From MGBC114079 sp964531385 (GTDB lineage: Bacteria; Bacillota; Clostridia; Lachnospirales; CAG-274), in NCBI GenBank assembly GCA_964531385.1, contig CAZHGC010000008.1:33284-97283 (forward strand): a DNA stretch of 64,000 nt, in the 5' to 3' direction. Below the pieces are notes generated by a model that worked only from the letters and a program-made list of their open reading frames with translations, did not search any database and was not told where the DNA came from. A program made the translations under genes and the position numbers. Shown here one piece after another: positions 25,401 through 34,275 of the stretch; positions within the stretch are counted from its first letter, which is position 1; each line of letters starts with the position of its first letter.

Positions 25401-27558
25401 AAGGCGATGAATGCGGGAAATTATACAGTTTGGTTTAAAGTTTTTGGAGACAGCAATCACAACAATTCGGTTGCGAAAAGCGTTGATGTTAGCATTGCAA
25501 AGATTGATGCGGGATTTACGACAGAGCCGACAGCTGTTTCGGGTCTTGTTTATAACGGAAGCGAACAAGGGCTTGTTTCGGGGGGAACGGCAAACGGAGG
25601 AACAATTAAATATGCTGTTTCCGCTACAGAGCCGACAGACGATTCGGCTTACAGCGAGAGTGTTCCAAAGGCGATGAATGCGGGAAATTATACAGTTTGG
25701 NNNNNNNNNNNNNNNNNNNNNNNNNNNNNNNNNNNNNNNNNNNNNNNNNNNNNNNNNNNNNNNNNNNNNNNNNNNNNNNNNNNNNNNNNNNNNNNNNNNN
25801 GAGCCGACAGACGATTCGGCTTACAGCGAGAGTGTTCCAAAGGCGATGAATGCGGATAGTTATACAGTTTGGTTTAAAATTTTTGGAGATTCAAATTATA
25901 ACAATTCGGTTGCGAAAAGCGTTGATGTTAGCATTGCGAAACTCCCTGTTAATATAGCTTGGAGCGGAGCAGACGACGTTATTATGTATGACGGAACTGT
26001 TAAAAGCGTTTCGGCAACTGTTTCAAACAAGGTTTTGAACGATGTTGTTAATCTTACTCTCGGCGGAGATTTTTCGGCAACGGAAAGAGGAAAATATACA
26101 GCAACAGTTGCAACGGTTGACAACGAAAATTATACTTTGACAGGCGGAACAAACCTTTCGAAAGAATGGATTATTTTCAGCAATGTTGCGAATTATACTG
26201 CACCAACAGCTGTTTCAGGCCTTGTTTACAACGCTAAAAACCAAAAACTTGTTTCGGCGGGAACAACAACCGACGGCGAGATGCAATATAGCCTTGACGG
26301 CGAAAATTTCTTGGCAGAACTTCCAGAGGGACTTAACGCAGGAGAATATGATGTTTGGTTCAGAGTTGTTGGCGATTATCTTGAAACGGAGCCTGTTAAA
26401 ATTACTTCTGTGATTGGAAAAGCAAAGCCTTTGGGCAATTTGGGCGACAAGGTTAGTGCTAAGATTAGAAAAGGAAATCTTTTATCTTCGGCAAACGTTA
26501 AAAACGAGGGAATTTTGGGTGTTGACGGAATTACAGTTCTTTCCGGTTCTCTTGAATGGGTTGACGGAAAGAAGACAATTAACGAAGAATGCGAAGAAGA
26601 GATGATTTTTACTCCGACAGATTCGAATTATGAGGCACTTCAAGGACCTGTTTCCGTTGGACTTTATTCTTCTTCATCATCGGGAAGCGTTAAGAGAACT
26701 TATGCCGTTAGATTTGAAAGCAACGGCGGAAGCAAAGTTTCCGGACAGCAAGTTGACGAAAACGACACTGCAAGAAAACCTGAAGACCCGACAAAAGACG
26801 GTTATAGTTTTGGCGGTTGGTTTTCTGACAAGAATTTGGCTGAAAAATATGATTTTTCGAATATTGTTAGAGACACTTTGACGCTTTATGCAAAATGGAA
26901 CGACGGAGACGATGACGAAAACGAAAACAACAAAACTGACGACGACAAAGACGGAAAAGACAAAGACGGAAAAGACAAAGACGATGTTACAGACGATTGG
27001 GATAATCCTTTTACTGATGTTAAAAAGCCGGATTGGTTCTATGAAGACGTTAAATTTGCTTATGAAAATGGCTTGATGTTTGGAACATCGACAAATAAGT
27101 TTTCTCCGAAAATGCCTATTACACGTGCTATGTTTGTTACAATTCTTTATCGTGCGGCGGGCGAACCGGAAGTTGTTAAAGGATATACTTTTGACGACAT
27201 TGGCGACGGATTGTATTATACAGACGCTATTGGCTGGGCTAAGAAATACAAAATTGTTAAAGGTATTTCACCGACTGAATTTGCTCCGAACAGAAACATT
27301 AAGAGAGAAGAAATTGCAGCAATTATGCACCGTTATGCAAAGCATATGGGATATGACGTATCGGTTGGCGAAAGCACGAATATTCTTTCTTATTCGGATT
27401 ATGATAAGATTTCGGAATATGCTATTGAGTCTATGCAATATGCTGTTGGAAGCGGTATGATTGTTGGTAAGAGCGAAAGCACGATTGACCCGCTGGACAG
27501 TGCAACGAGGGCTGAAATTGCGGCGATTATAAGAAGATTTGTTACAGCTAAGAGATAG
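22479..27558 (+). CDS. giant SLH-anchored cell-surface repeat protein (interrupted by an assembly gap)
   Basis: The ATG at 22479 has GGGAGG upstream. A signal peptide (about residues 1-25) leads to an acidic Thr/Glu-rich stretch, a low-complexity beta-helix-like part, several Ig/MBG-like units (YNGSEQGLVSGGTANGG type), tandem 89-residue repeats, an InlB/Flg_new B-repeat (GYSFGGWFSDKNLAEKYDF), a Lys/Asp linker and three S-layer homology domains at the C-terminus (FTDVKKPDWFYEDVKFAYENGLMFG and so on). It is therefore held to the cell-wall polymer and exposed outside. Bases 25701-25800 are unknown (N). As printed, the frame changes across the N run, but the repeat register predicts 195+267n missing bases, which keeps the frame open and gives at least about 1724 residues. 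Confidence 0.85.
24978..25935 (+). repeat. 267-bp tandem repeats within the surface protein gene
   Basis: Units start at about 24978 (264 bp, slightly divergent), 25242 and 25509 (267 bp, almost identical). A last, more divergent unit follows the gap. Each encodes 88-89 residues (GFTTEPTAVSGLVYNGSEQG through SVDVSIAK). The copy number is unknown because of the gap. Confidence 0.95.
25701..25800. other. assembly gap (100 N)
   Basis: Exactly 100 N inside the near-identical 267-bp repeats, a scaffolding placeholder where reads could not span the repeats. From the flanking repeat phase the true distance should be 195 bases plus a multiple of 267. Confidence 0.97.
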
Positions 27559-27579
27559 AATTGATATAGGGATATGATG

Positions 27580-27617
27580 AATGGGTATGCTGACAGGAGT
27601 TGGCATACCTGTTTTTT
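27580..27617 (+). terminator. intrinsic terminator of the SLH surface protein gene
   Basis: GGGTATGC pairs with GCATACCT around a 12-base loop, followed by GTTTTTTT. Confidence 0.85.
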
Positions 27618-27800
27618 TGTGGGGGCGAAAGGGGAGTTTTTGGAAGAGGAAGTTTTTTGGGGGAGGGAAAAAGGGAATGAGGAATACGCAAGTTTGGAGG
27701 ATTTTGGAAAGAGTTTTTGGGAAATCTGAGTTTGCTTTGGGGCGAAAGGGGAGTTTTTTTGGAGAGTGGGAGTTTGCCTTGGGGCGAAATAGGGGAGGAT
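27618..27800 (+). repeat. degenerate G-rich intergenic repeats
   Basis: About four imperfect units of GGGGCGAAAGGGGAGTTTTT type, each ending in a GGAAGT/GAGTTT phrase, plus the phrase GAGGAATACG that also flanks the 150-bp repeat at 18480 and 47845. It is a relative of the arrays at 47620-48060 and 50950-51233, here without a 150-bp core. Confidence 0.65.
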
Positions 27801-27819
27801 TAAATTTTTTATTTTGGTA

Positions 27820-27848
27820 TTGAAATTTAATTGGGAGATTGATATAAT
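27820..27848 (+). promoter_or_regulatory. promoter of the HExxH protein gene
   Basis: TTGAAA (27820-27825), 17 bases, TATAAT (27843-27848), about 45 bases before the start codon. Confidence 0.75.
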
Positions 27849-27894
27849 TAAAAAAAGTGTACTTGTGCGAAAAAACTTATTTGGAGGTGATTTT

Positions 27895-28368
27895 ATGATA
27901 AACGGAATTTCGGCAGGATACAACAATTCTTATTATGGAAACAATTTTGCCATTAACAGAGATTTGACGCAGAGGGTTGGCGAAACGGGAAAGACGGGAA
28001 AAACGGAGTGTCAAACTTGCAAATCGAGAAAGTATGTTGACGGATCTGATGAGGGAAACGTTTCATTTAAAACGCCGGGGCATATTTCGCCACAATCATC
28101 GGCGGCAGTTGTTGCGTCTCACGAGAGAGAGCACGTTAAAAACGCTGTTAGCGAGGGAAACGAAAAGGGCAAAGAACTTTTGAACGTTAGTGTTTCGCTT
28201 AAAACTTCAGTTTGTCCGGAATGCGGAAAATCTTATGTTTCCGGAGGAACTACACGAACAACTATGAAAACAACGCTTGACGAAACTCCAACAAACCCTT
28301 ACAATAGGGGCGAAAGATTGGTTAATCGATATTTAATGCAAGGTCGAAATGTTGATGTTGCGGTTTGA
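27895..28368 (+). CDS. small conserved protein with HExxH and paired CxxC motifs
   Basis: 157 residues from the ATG at 27895, with TTGGAGGTGA upstream. The sequence has CQTCKSRKYVDGSD, then SFKTPGHISPQSSAAVVASHEREH, whose end is an HExxH zinc-protease motif, and later SVCPECGKSYVSGGTTRTT. The two CxxC pairs look like a zinc ribbon split around the HExxH helix. There is no signal peptide or membrane helix. I recall similar small proteins in Clostridia annotated only as hypothetical or SprA-related. Protease activity is an inference from five residues; the motif may instead be structural. It stands alone between a promoter and a two-way terminator. Confidence 0.7.
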   Translation: MINGISAGYNNSYYGNNFAINRDLTQRVGETGKTGKTECQTCKSRKYVDGSDEGNVSFKTPGHISPQSSAAVVASHEREHVKNAVSEGNEKGKELLNVSVSLKTSVCPECGKSYVSGGTTRTTMKTTLDETPTNPYNRGERLVNRYLMQGRNVDVAV

Positions 28369-28390
28369 AAAAATTGAAATTTTGCAAATT

Positions 28391-28438
28391 AAAACAGCTG
28401 TTTTGAGCCTATAGATAGGTTTGACAGCTGTTTTTTTA
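28391..28438. terminator. bidirectional terminator
   Basis: AAAACAGCTGT pairs with ACAGCTGTTTTTTT, with an inner stem CCTAT/ATAGG. It serves the HExxH gene (plus) and the DUF951 gene (minus), which ends at its edge. Confidence 0.88.
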
Positions 28439-28624
28439 TTAATTGACGTTGCCAATACGTTTTTTTACGGATTTTTCAAATTTTACACGAGGGAGCATAA
28501 GAATATGGCCACAACCTCGGCATTTTATTCGGAAATCGGCTCCTATACGCAAAATTTCCCATTCATTGTTTCCGCAAGGGTGGGATTTTTTCATAATTAC
28601 AATTTCTCCGACTGAAAAGTCCAT
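28439..28624 (-). CDS. DUF951 family protein
   Basis: 61 residues from the ATG at 28622-28624, with AAAAGGAGG six bases upstream. The family pattern is evident: MDFSVGEIVIMKKSHPCGNNEWEILRIGADFRIKCRGCGHILMLPR, with cysteines in HPCG and CRGCG that probably bind zinc. Function is unknown. One base separates it from the mscS stop. The mscS-DUF951 pair is common in Firmicutes, often next to the rpsF operon; here that operon is about 25 kb away. Confidence 0.9.
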   Translation of the reverse strand: MDFSVGEIVIMKKSHPCGNNEWEILRIGADFRIKCRGCGHILMLPRVKFEKSVKKRIGNVN

Positions 28625-28625
28625 T

Positions 28626-29498
28626 TTATGCCTCCTTTTCATCTGTTTTATGCAAAACTATTTGCGGATATGGAATACAGATGTTTTCTTTATCAAATCG
28701 GTTTTTTATAATTCGGCGGATTTCTCGTTCAATTGCCCAATTTTCGCCAACTGCGGAATCGGCACTTATTCGAATTATTACTGCGGAATCGGCCAAATCG
28801 ACAACTCCAAGAACATCGGGGATTTTTAAAAGCCCTGCTATTTTATTTTCTTCGAAAGATTTTTTTAATTCATCTTTCATAATGGCGATGACTTTATCCA
28901 CATTTTCTTCATAGGCAACGGATATATCGACAACAGCACGATTGAAGCCTTTTGACATATTTGTTACAATTTTTACTTGACCGTTTGGAATTATGAACAA
29001 ATTTCCATCGGAGCTTCTTATTCTTGTTGTTCTTATTCCTATTCCTTCAACTGTTCCGGTGTAGCCTTCAAGCGTTATTACATCTCCAACGGCAAATTGG
29101 TCTTCTATAAGTATGAACATTCCTGTTATTATATCTTGAACCAAGCTTTGGGCACCGAACGCTATTGCTATACTTCCAACTCCGGCAACAGCTATGAACG
29201 ACATTACATTTATTCCGAATATGCTTAAAATTTGGCAAATTGCAAAGAAATAGATTACATATCGAATTGTACTTGAGCAAACTGTGAACAATGTTTTTGA
29301 TTTTCTTTCGCTGAAGCCTTTGTGGGTGTAGATTAATTTTTTTATTATGTGTTTTAAAAATTTTATTAATATTGCGGAAATTATGACAACAACTACGCAA
29401 AGCAACAATTTTATCAGAAACGCAACGAGGGCGTCAACGGAGACATACTCCATAATTTTATCGTCGAAGCTGAAAACTTCTTCAACTTTTTCATTCAT
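28626..29498 (-). CDS. mscS: small-conductance mechanosensitive channel MscS
   Basis: 290 residues from the ATG at 29496-29498, with AAAGGAG upstream. Three hydrophobic helices lie in the N-terminal half. The pore helix is VAGVGSIAIAFGAQSLVQDIITGMFILIEDQ, with Gly/Ala packing as in MscS. The beta domain follows (FAVGDVITLEGYTGTVEGIGIRTTRIRSSDGNLFIIPNGQV), then the C-terminal alpha/beta cage. It opens under membrane tension and releases solutes in hypo-osmotic shock. Middle gene of a likely HAD-mscS-DUF951 transcript. Confidence 0.95.
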   Translation of the reverse strand: MNEKVEEVFSFDDKIMEYVSVDALVAFLIKLLLCVVVVIISAILIKFLKHIIKKLIYTHKGFSERKSKTLFTVCSSTIRYVIYFFAICQILSIFGINVMSFIAVAGVGSIAIAFGAQSLVQDIITGMFILIEDQFAVGDVITLEGYTGTVEGIGIRTTRIRSSDGNLFIIPNGQVKIVTNMSKGFNRAVVDISVAYEENVDKVIAIMKDELKKSFEENKIAGLLKIPDVLGVVDLADSAVIIRISADSAVGENWAIEREIRRIIKNRFDKENICIPYPQIVLHKTDEKEA

Positions 29499-29622
29499 AA
29501 ACCGACACTCCTTTTTATTATTGGTTATAATTTTATAAAATTTGTTTGAAATTTGGCTTTTTTGGGCAAGGGGCATTTTATTCCCCCGAAAATTTTTGTT
29601 GGGCGATGTTATATTGCGAGTT

Positions 29623-30252
29623 TTAAAATATTTTTTGTAAATCGGAAAAAGTTTTTATTGTGAAGTTTGGAGAAGAAACTTTTCCGAAGCCATAGGAGGC
29701 AAAAACAAAGGGGATTTTTGCAAATTTTGCGGAAAGAAAATCGCTTTCTGTGTCGCCAACGTAAACGGGTGATTTTAAATTATTTCTTTGAATTATAAGT
29801 TTATTGTTTTCACCTTTTGAAAGCCCTGTTGTTCCCGGACACTCGAAATCTGTGAAATATTCTTTGAGCTTATGGGCGGTTAAGAATGCGGGAATGTAGC
29901 CATTTTGGCAATTGCTCACGATGAAGAGTTTATATTTTTTTGACAGATATTTTATTGTTTCGGGAACGAGAGGATATAGCTTTCCTCCTTCTTTTTCTAA
30001 AATTGGGCATTGTTTTTGACAACATTCGAGCACAATTTTTTTCTGCATTTGTTTTGTTTGTTCCGGAAAAAAAATTTCTCCGATTTCTTCGAGTGTTTTT
30101 CCCATAACACTTTGTAATTCTTTTACGGTTATTTCTCTTTTTATTTCGTTATGGGCGGAGACTACGGAAGTCCAAATTCGGCTTAATGGTTCGGTTGCGT
30201 CCCATAGCGTTCCGTCAAGGTCGAAAATTATGCTGTCGGGGGTTATATTCAT
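29623..30252 (-). CDS. HAD family hydrolase (phosphoglycolate phosphatase-like)
   Basis: 209 residues. HAD motif I IFDLDGTLWD is at the start, motif II is near LFIVSNCQNGY, the motif III lysine is in GLSKGENNKLII and motif IV is YVGDTESDFLSAKFAKIPFVFASYGFG. The helical cap between residues 15 and 80 is of the C1 type seen in Gph/PgmB. The substrate is not clear. AAGGAGG stands before the ATG. It is first of three co-directional genes, but 124 bases separate it from mscS. Confidence 0.9.
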   Translation of the reverse strand: MNITPDSIIFDLDGTLWDATEPLSRIWTSVVSAHNEIKREITVKELQSVMGKTLEEIGEIFFPEQTKQMQKKIVLECCQKQCPILEKEGGKLYPLVPETIKYLSKKYKLFIVSNCQNGYIPAFLTAHKLKEYFTDFECPGTTGLSKGENNKLIIQRNNLKSPVYVGDTESDFLSAKFAKIPFVFASYGFGKVSSPNFTIKTFSDLQKIF

Positions 30253-30432
30253 TTTTATCCTCCTTCTTTTTTTATTATATGATTATTATATGACATTTTT
30301 TTTTGAAGTACAAGAGATTTTGACGGAGCAAAGGAAGGTTGAAAATTACAGTTATGTTGGGGGATTTAAGTTGTTTTTGCTTTTGGAAAATTTATTATTT
30401 TTAAATTTCTTGACATAAATTTTAATTAATTA

Positions 30433-30461
30433 TTGCATTAAATTGTAATTTATTTTATAAT
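30433..30461 (+). promoter_or_regulatory. putative promoter of the chemoreceptor gene
   Basis: TTGCAT (30433-30438), 17 bases, TATAAT (30456-30461). The leader is about 250 bases and includes a TATACGTATA palindrome near 30517. I saw no riboswitch I could name and no good sigma-D promoter there. Confidence 0.55.
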
Positions 30462-30716
30462 GATTTTAAGAGAATTAATGAGCCGTTATATAAAATATAT
30501 AAAAAATGTTTTTTTATACGTATAAACTTGGGAAAAACGTTATTTTTACCTAAGGCAGTGCTGATATTTTATGCGGGGGACTTCCTTTGCGAAGAAAATA
30601 TTTTTTGAAGGTTATTTGGGGGGCGTTTTTTCAAATTGGGTTTTATACGTTTGGCGGTTTATTATAAATGCTGATTTTTCGGTATTTAAAAAAAACAGAA
30701 AGGAAGGTAATTTTAA

Positions 30717-32759
30717 ATGACAGAACACAGAGGTAAATCTTCAGGAGGCGGGATTAGAGCGGCTTTTATTATAATTGCTTTAATTTTGTTTGTTTCGGGA
30801 ATTGTTTCGGCGATTTTTGCGAGTTCTTTTGTTGTTGGAATTGTTATTTGTGTTATTAATATTTTTGCGGCTTTGGCTTCACTTATTTGCGGAATTGTTA
30901 TGCCAAATTCTATTTCCCAAAAAATAGAAACTCTTTCGGAAAAAGTTTTTGATTATTCAAACGGAAATATTAACGTTTCTTTTAGAACAAACGATTCTTC
31001 CGATATTGATGTTCTTTCCAACGGAATTGCGGACATTACGGAAACTCTCGGAAATTTTGTTTATGATATTAAAGATGTTTCTGGAAAAATTCAGACGGGA
31101 GAAACAGACGTTAAAATTAACGAAAATGCTTATTGCGGTGAATTTAAAAAGACTGCAACGAACGTTAATGAACTTATTTCGAGCCTTTTGAAAGAAAATG
31201 ATGATATTTTGAAAACAGCCCAAAATTTTGCCGGCGGAAACTTTGTTAAAACTTCTTCCGAAAGTTCTTTTAACGATGTTTGCGACACGATGAACGAATT
31301 TTTCGATGATTTGGATTTGGGTATTTCTTCAGCTTGCAACGGTGATTTATCGGCAAGCATTAATGCTGACAAATATTTTGGGAAATTTAACAAAACAGCT
31401 GTTAAATTTAATCAACTTATTGAGTCGGTTAAACTTCCTATTGATGAGATTTCGGTGGCTTTTTCGGATTTGGGGAATTCGGACATTTCAATTAAGGGAA
31501 GTTATGACGGAGATTTTAAAGTTGCGAAAGATAGCATAAACAACTTTTTTGCAAATTTTGCGAGAGATTTGAAAGAAATTTCAAATGCTTTGAACAAAAT
31601 GGCAGGAAGCGATTTTAACATTGACTTTGGGAATTATGGCGAAAGCGAATTTAAAGAAGTTAAAGATTTTATTTCGAATATTGCCGACAATTTTAAACAG
31701 TTTGTTTTAAGTATGGAGGGGGCTGCGAAACAGGTTATTTCCGAAACAACAAGCGTTTCTCAATTTAGCTCGACTCTTGCGGAAAAAACAGTTCGCCAGA
31801 CAAGTGCTATTAACAGCCTTGGTTCACGAATTTCGAAGCTTTCGGAGCAATCTTCCGAAAACGAAAAGAGTACTCACGACGCAAATGAGCTTGCAGGTCT
31901 TGCGAAAGAGAGTGCATCTGTTGGAAACGAACAGATGAATAATATGCTTTCGGCTATGAACGAAATAAACGATGCTTCGAACAGCATTTCAAACATTATT
32001 AAAGTTATTGACGACATTGCTTTTCAGACGAATATTCTTGCTCTTAATGCGGCTGTTGAGGCGGCAAGAGCAGGCGAACACGGAAAAGGTTTTGCTGTTG
32101 TTGCGGAAGAAGTTCGTAACCTTGCGGCAAGAAGCCAGCAGGCTGCAAAAGAGACAACTGCTCTTATTGAAAGTTCGATTGCGAAGATTTCTGACGGTTC
32201 GAGCATTGCTCACAATACAGCGGCATCTCTTTCTGACATAATTAACAAAATTAATAATATTTCTTCAATTATTGAAAATACTTCGAAAATTTCTTATGAA
32301 CAAAGCCTTGAAATTAAAGCTTTGGCTCAAGATATTGATATTATCGATACAATTGCAAGAGAGATTACTTCTGTTGGAAAGACGGCAATAGCGTCTCAGG
32401 ATTTTGACAAAAACATAAATGAATTTTTGGAACTTATTGAAAAATTCAAAAGCGGTTTGAAAGGTCAGATTGAGCAAAAGAAGGTTGCCTTTGAAGAAAG
32501 AAAGAGAACAGAAACAGAACCTTTGCCAAAGCTTGAACCGAAGCAGGTTAGAATTCAACCCGAAAAGCCGGTTTCTATGAATGTTGGCACAACATCTGTT
32601 AAAACTTCTGTTTCGAAAAGCGAAAATGTTTCGAAACCTGCACCGGCGATTAAGCCTGTTTCTGAGCCGATTTCTGTTTCGGCAACATCTGCAAAGGCTG
32701 AAACTTACGATATTGACAATATTGATTTTGACAAAATTAAAGATTTTGGAAAATATTGA
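30717..32759 (+). CDS. methyl-accepting chemotaxis protein (membrane-anchored, no extracellular sensor)
   Basis: 680 residues; GAAAGGAAGG precedes the ATG. Two membrane helices lie back to back (about residues 14-60) with almost no outside loop, so the receptor senses from inside or through the membrane. Residues 65-330 look like repeated HAMP-type helical units (each with a GNINV/GDLSASI/GSDFNIDF phrase). The signalling domain has the tip DIAFQTNILALNAAVEAARAG, then EHGKGFAVVAEEVRNLAARS. A Pro/Lys/Ser-rich tail of about 90 residues follows, and no CheR-docking pentapeptide is seen. The arrangement suggests cytoplasmic or energy sensing. A weak terminator separates it from dut. Confidence 0.93.
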   Translation: MTEHRGKSSGGGIRAAFIIIALILFVSGIVSAIFASSFVVGIVICVINIFAALASLICGIVMPNSISQKIETLSEKVFDYSNGNINVSFRTNDSSDIDVLSNGIADITETLGNFVYDIKDVSGKIQTGETDVKINENAYCGEFKKTATNVNELISSLLKENDDILKTAQNFAGGNFVKTSSESSFNDVCDTMNEFFDDLDLGISSACNGDLSASINADKYFGKFNKTAVKFNQLIESVKLPIDEISVAFSDLGNSDISIKGSYDGDFKVAKDSINNFFANFARDLKEISNALNKMAGSDFNIDFGNYGESEFKEVKDFISNIADNFKQFVLSMEGAAKQVISETTSVSQFSSTLAEKTVRQTSAINSLGSRISKLSEQSSENEKSTHDANELAGLAKESASVGNEQMNNMLSAMNEINDASNSISNIIKVIDDIAFQTNILALNAAVEAARAGEHGKGFAVVAEEVRNLAARSQQAAKETTALIESSIAKISDGSSIAHNTAASLSDIINKINNISSIIENTSKISYEQSLEIKALAQDIDIIDTIAREITSVGKTAIASQDFDKNINEFLELIEKFKSGLKGQIEQKKVAFEERKRTETEPLPKLEPKQVRIQPEKPVSMNVGTTSVKTSVSKSENVSKPAPAIKPVSEPISVSATSAKAETYDIDNIDFDKIKDFGKY

Positions 32760-32764
32760 TTTTT

Positions 32765-32796
32765 TAGGGGTTGTGAATGATTTTGCAACCCTTTTG
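32765..32796 (+). terminator. weak terminator after the chemoreceptor gene
   Basis: AGGGGTTG pairs with CAACCCTTTT across a loop of about ten bases. The T-run is short, so read-through into dut is possible. Confidence 0.55.
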
Positions 32797-32833
32797 AAAA
32801 ATTTTTAATGAACTTTAGGAGAGTTTTTATCTT

Positions 32834-33358
32834 ATGGAAAACGAATTTAACAATATATTTTTTGCGAAAGTTAGGGAAAACGCTGTTATTCCGACAAAGG
32901 AAAAATGGAATGCCGGTTTTGATATATATCCTTGTTTTGATGAGGATTTTTTGATAATTTATCCAAACGAAACAGTTCTTGTTCCGACAGGGATTGCAAG
33001 TGCTGTTCCGGAGGGATTTTACATTCAAATTCAAGAGAGAGGTTCGAGCGGGAGCAAAGGAATTAAATACAGTGCCGGTGTTATCGATTCGAGTTACAGA
33101 GGCGAGTGGTTTCTTGCAACGACGAACACAAACGATAAACCTGTTGTTATTTTAAAGAAAGACATTGACGAATTTGAGCCGACAGCGAGGACACTTATTA
33201 AAAGCGGGTTTGTTGTTTATCCTTATTCCAAAGCTTTATTTCAAGGCATTTTACATTGTGTTCACAATGAATTTGAAAGCAAAGAAATCAGTTTTTCAGA
33301 GCTTAAAGAAATTCCTTCAAAAAGAGGAGACGGAAAGCTTGGAAGCAGTGGGAAATGA
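32834..33358 (+). CDS. dut: dUTP diphosphatase
   Basis: 174 residues. The five motifs of trimeric dUTPases can be followed: AGFDIYP (1), QERGSSGSKGI (2), YSAGVIDSSYRGEW (3, with the catalytic Asp), the short hydrophobic motif 4 around residue 125, and RGDGKLGSSGK (5, the mobile lid that closes on the nucleotide). The protein is somewhat longer than the bacterial average of about 150. It splits dUTP to dUMP and pyrophosphate, keeping uracil out of DNA and feeding thymidylate synthesis. TTAGGAGAG lies before the ATG. Confidence 0.9.
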   Translation: MENEFNNIFFAKVRENAVIPTKEKWNAGFDIYPCFDEDFLIIYPNETVLVPTGIASAVPEGFYIQIQERGSSGSKGIKYSAGVIDSSYRGEWFLATTNTNDKPVVILKKDIDEFEPTARTLIKSGFVVYPYSKALFQGILHCVHNEFESKEISFSELKEIPSKRGDGKLGSSGK

Positions 33359-33457
33359 TTTTATTTCCATAGAAAAGCTATGGAGGCTTTAGGTGCAAAA
33401 TTTACGTTATTTTTTATAAATTAAAAGGGGGGGCGGGTTTGCTCCTCTTTTTTTGAT

Positions 33458-34129
33458 TTATTGGGTTTCTTTTTTAAACATTATTAAAAACTCAATTACA
33501 TAAATTATGCAGACGAAAAATATTGATTGAGTTGAAAAGTTGATTGTTAGAACCGCACCCAAAGCACCACCGGATATGAAGAATGCGATTATTCCGAAAT
33601 ACTGCATACTGTTTGAAATTAATTTTTTATTTTTTTCTTTTAGACCGGCATAGAAAAGTTCTGATGCACTTCTTAAATTACCGGTGCACATTGTTGTTGA
33701 AACGGCATTGCCGTTTATTTTTCTAAAACTTTTTGTTTGCATTGAGCAGACGAAAGAAATTATTACTGTTGCGAAGACGTTATAGTTATTGGCGGGGAGA
33801 AAGCCGACGATTGCGGTCATTATTATTTCGGCGGTTATAACGATTTGTCGCCAATGGAGCTTATTATTTTCCTTATATTTTGATTTTATTATTTCTGTTA
33901 GAAAAACGCCTATTATGAAAGCTGTTATTGGAAAAAGGTAATAGAGCGTTGTTTTATAATCACCTTTTGCGAGGTTTACGCCGAGCAAGACTATATTTCC
34001 CGTTTGGGCATTTGCAAAAACACCACCTCTTGATATATATGTATAGGCATCGAGGTAGCCACCTGCGAGAGCAAGCAAAATTCCCGTTAAATAATTTTCT
34101 GACATTTGTTTATTTTTAAAGAAGTTCAT
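33458..34129 (-). CDS. YoaK-like DUF1275 membrane protein
   Basis: 223 residues from the ATG at 34127-34129, with AAAGGTGA upstream. The conserved first part reads LTGILLALAGGYLDAYTYISRGGVFANAQTGNIVLLG, the hallmark of DUF1275, and CTGNLRSASELFYAG marks the second half. Six hydrophobic helices are visible. Function is unknown. The preceding gap (34139-34275) contains the terminator of the amidase gene, so this gene is probably transcribed separately or by read-through. Confidence 0.92.
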   Translation of the reverse strand: MNFFKNKQMSENYLTGILLALAGGYLDAYTYISRGGVFANAQTGNIVLLGVNLAKGDYKTTLYYLFPITAFIIGVFLTEIIKSKYKENNKLHWRQIVITAEIIMTAIVGFLPANNYNVFATVIISFVCSMQTKSFRKINGNAVSTTMCTGNLRSASELFYAGLKEKNKKLISNSMQYFGIIAFFISGGALGAVLTINFSTQSIFFVCIIYVIEFLIMFKKETQ

Positions 34130-34215
34130 TTTTGTCACCTTTATTTTAAGATAATTAAATATTATTATTTAACAAATTTTTATTTTTGTCAAGTTTTTGA
34201 CGGATTTTTGAAAAA

Positions 34216-34258
34216 TAAAAAATCGGTTGACGTAAAAAATGTTTTTTATCAACCGATT
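34216..34258 (-). terminator. intrinsic terminator of the amidase gene
   Basis: On the minus strand AATCGGTTGA pairs with TCAACCGATT, followed by TTTTATT. Confidence 0.85.
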
Positions 34259-34275
34259 GGAATTATATATTTTTA

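Noticed and set aside
25678..27558. A separate second gene starting after the N gap
   Set aside because: The frame change comes only from the arbitrary length of 100 N; repeat phase shows the SLH part belongs to the gene starting at 22479.
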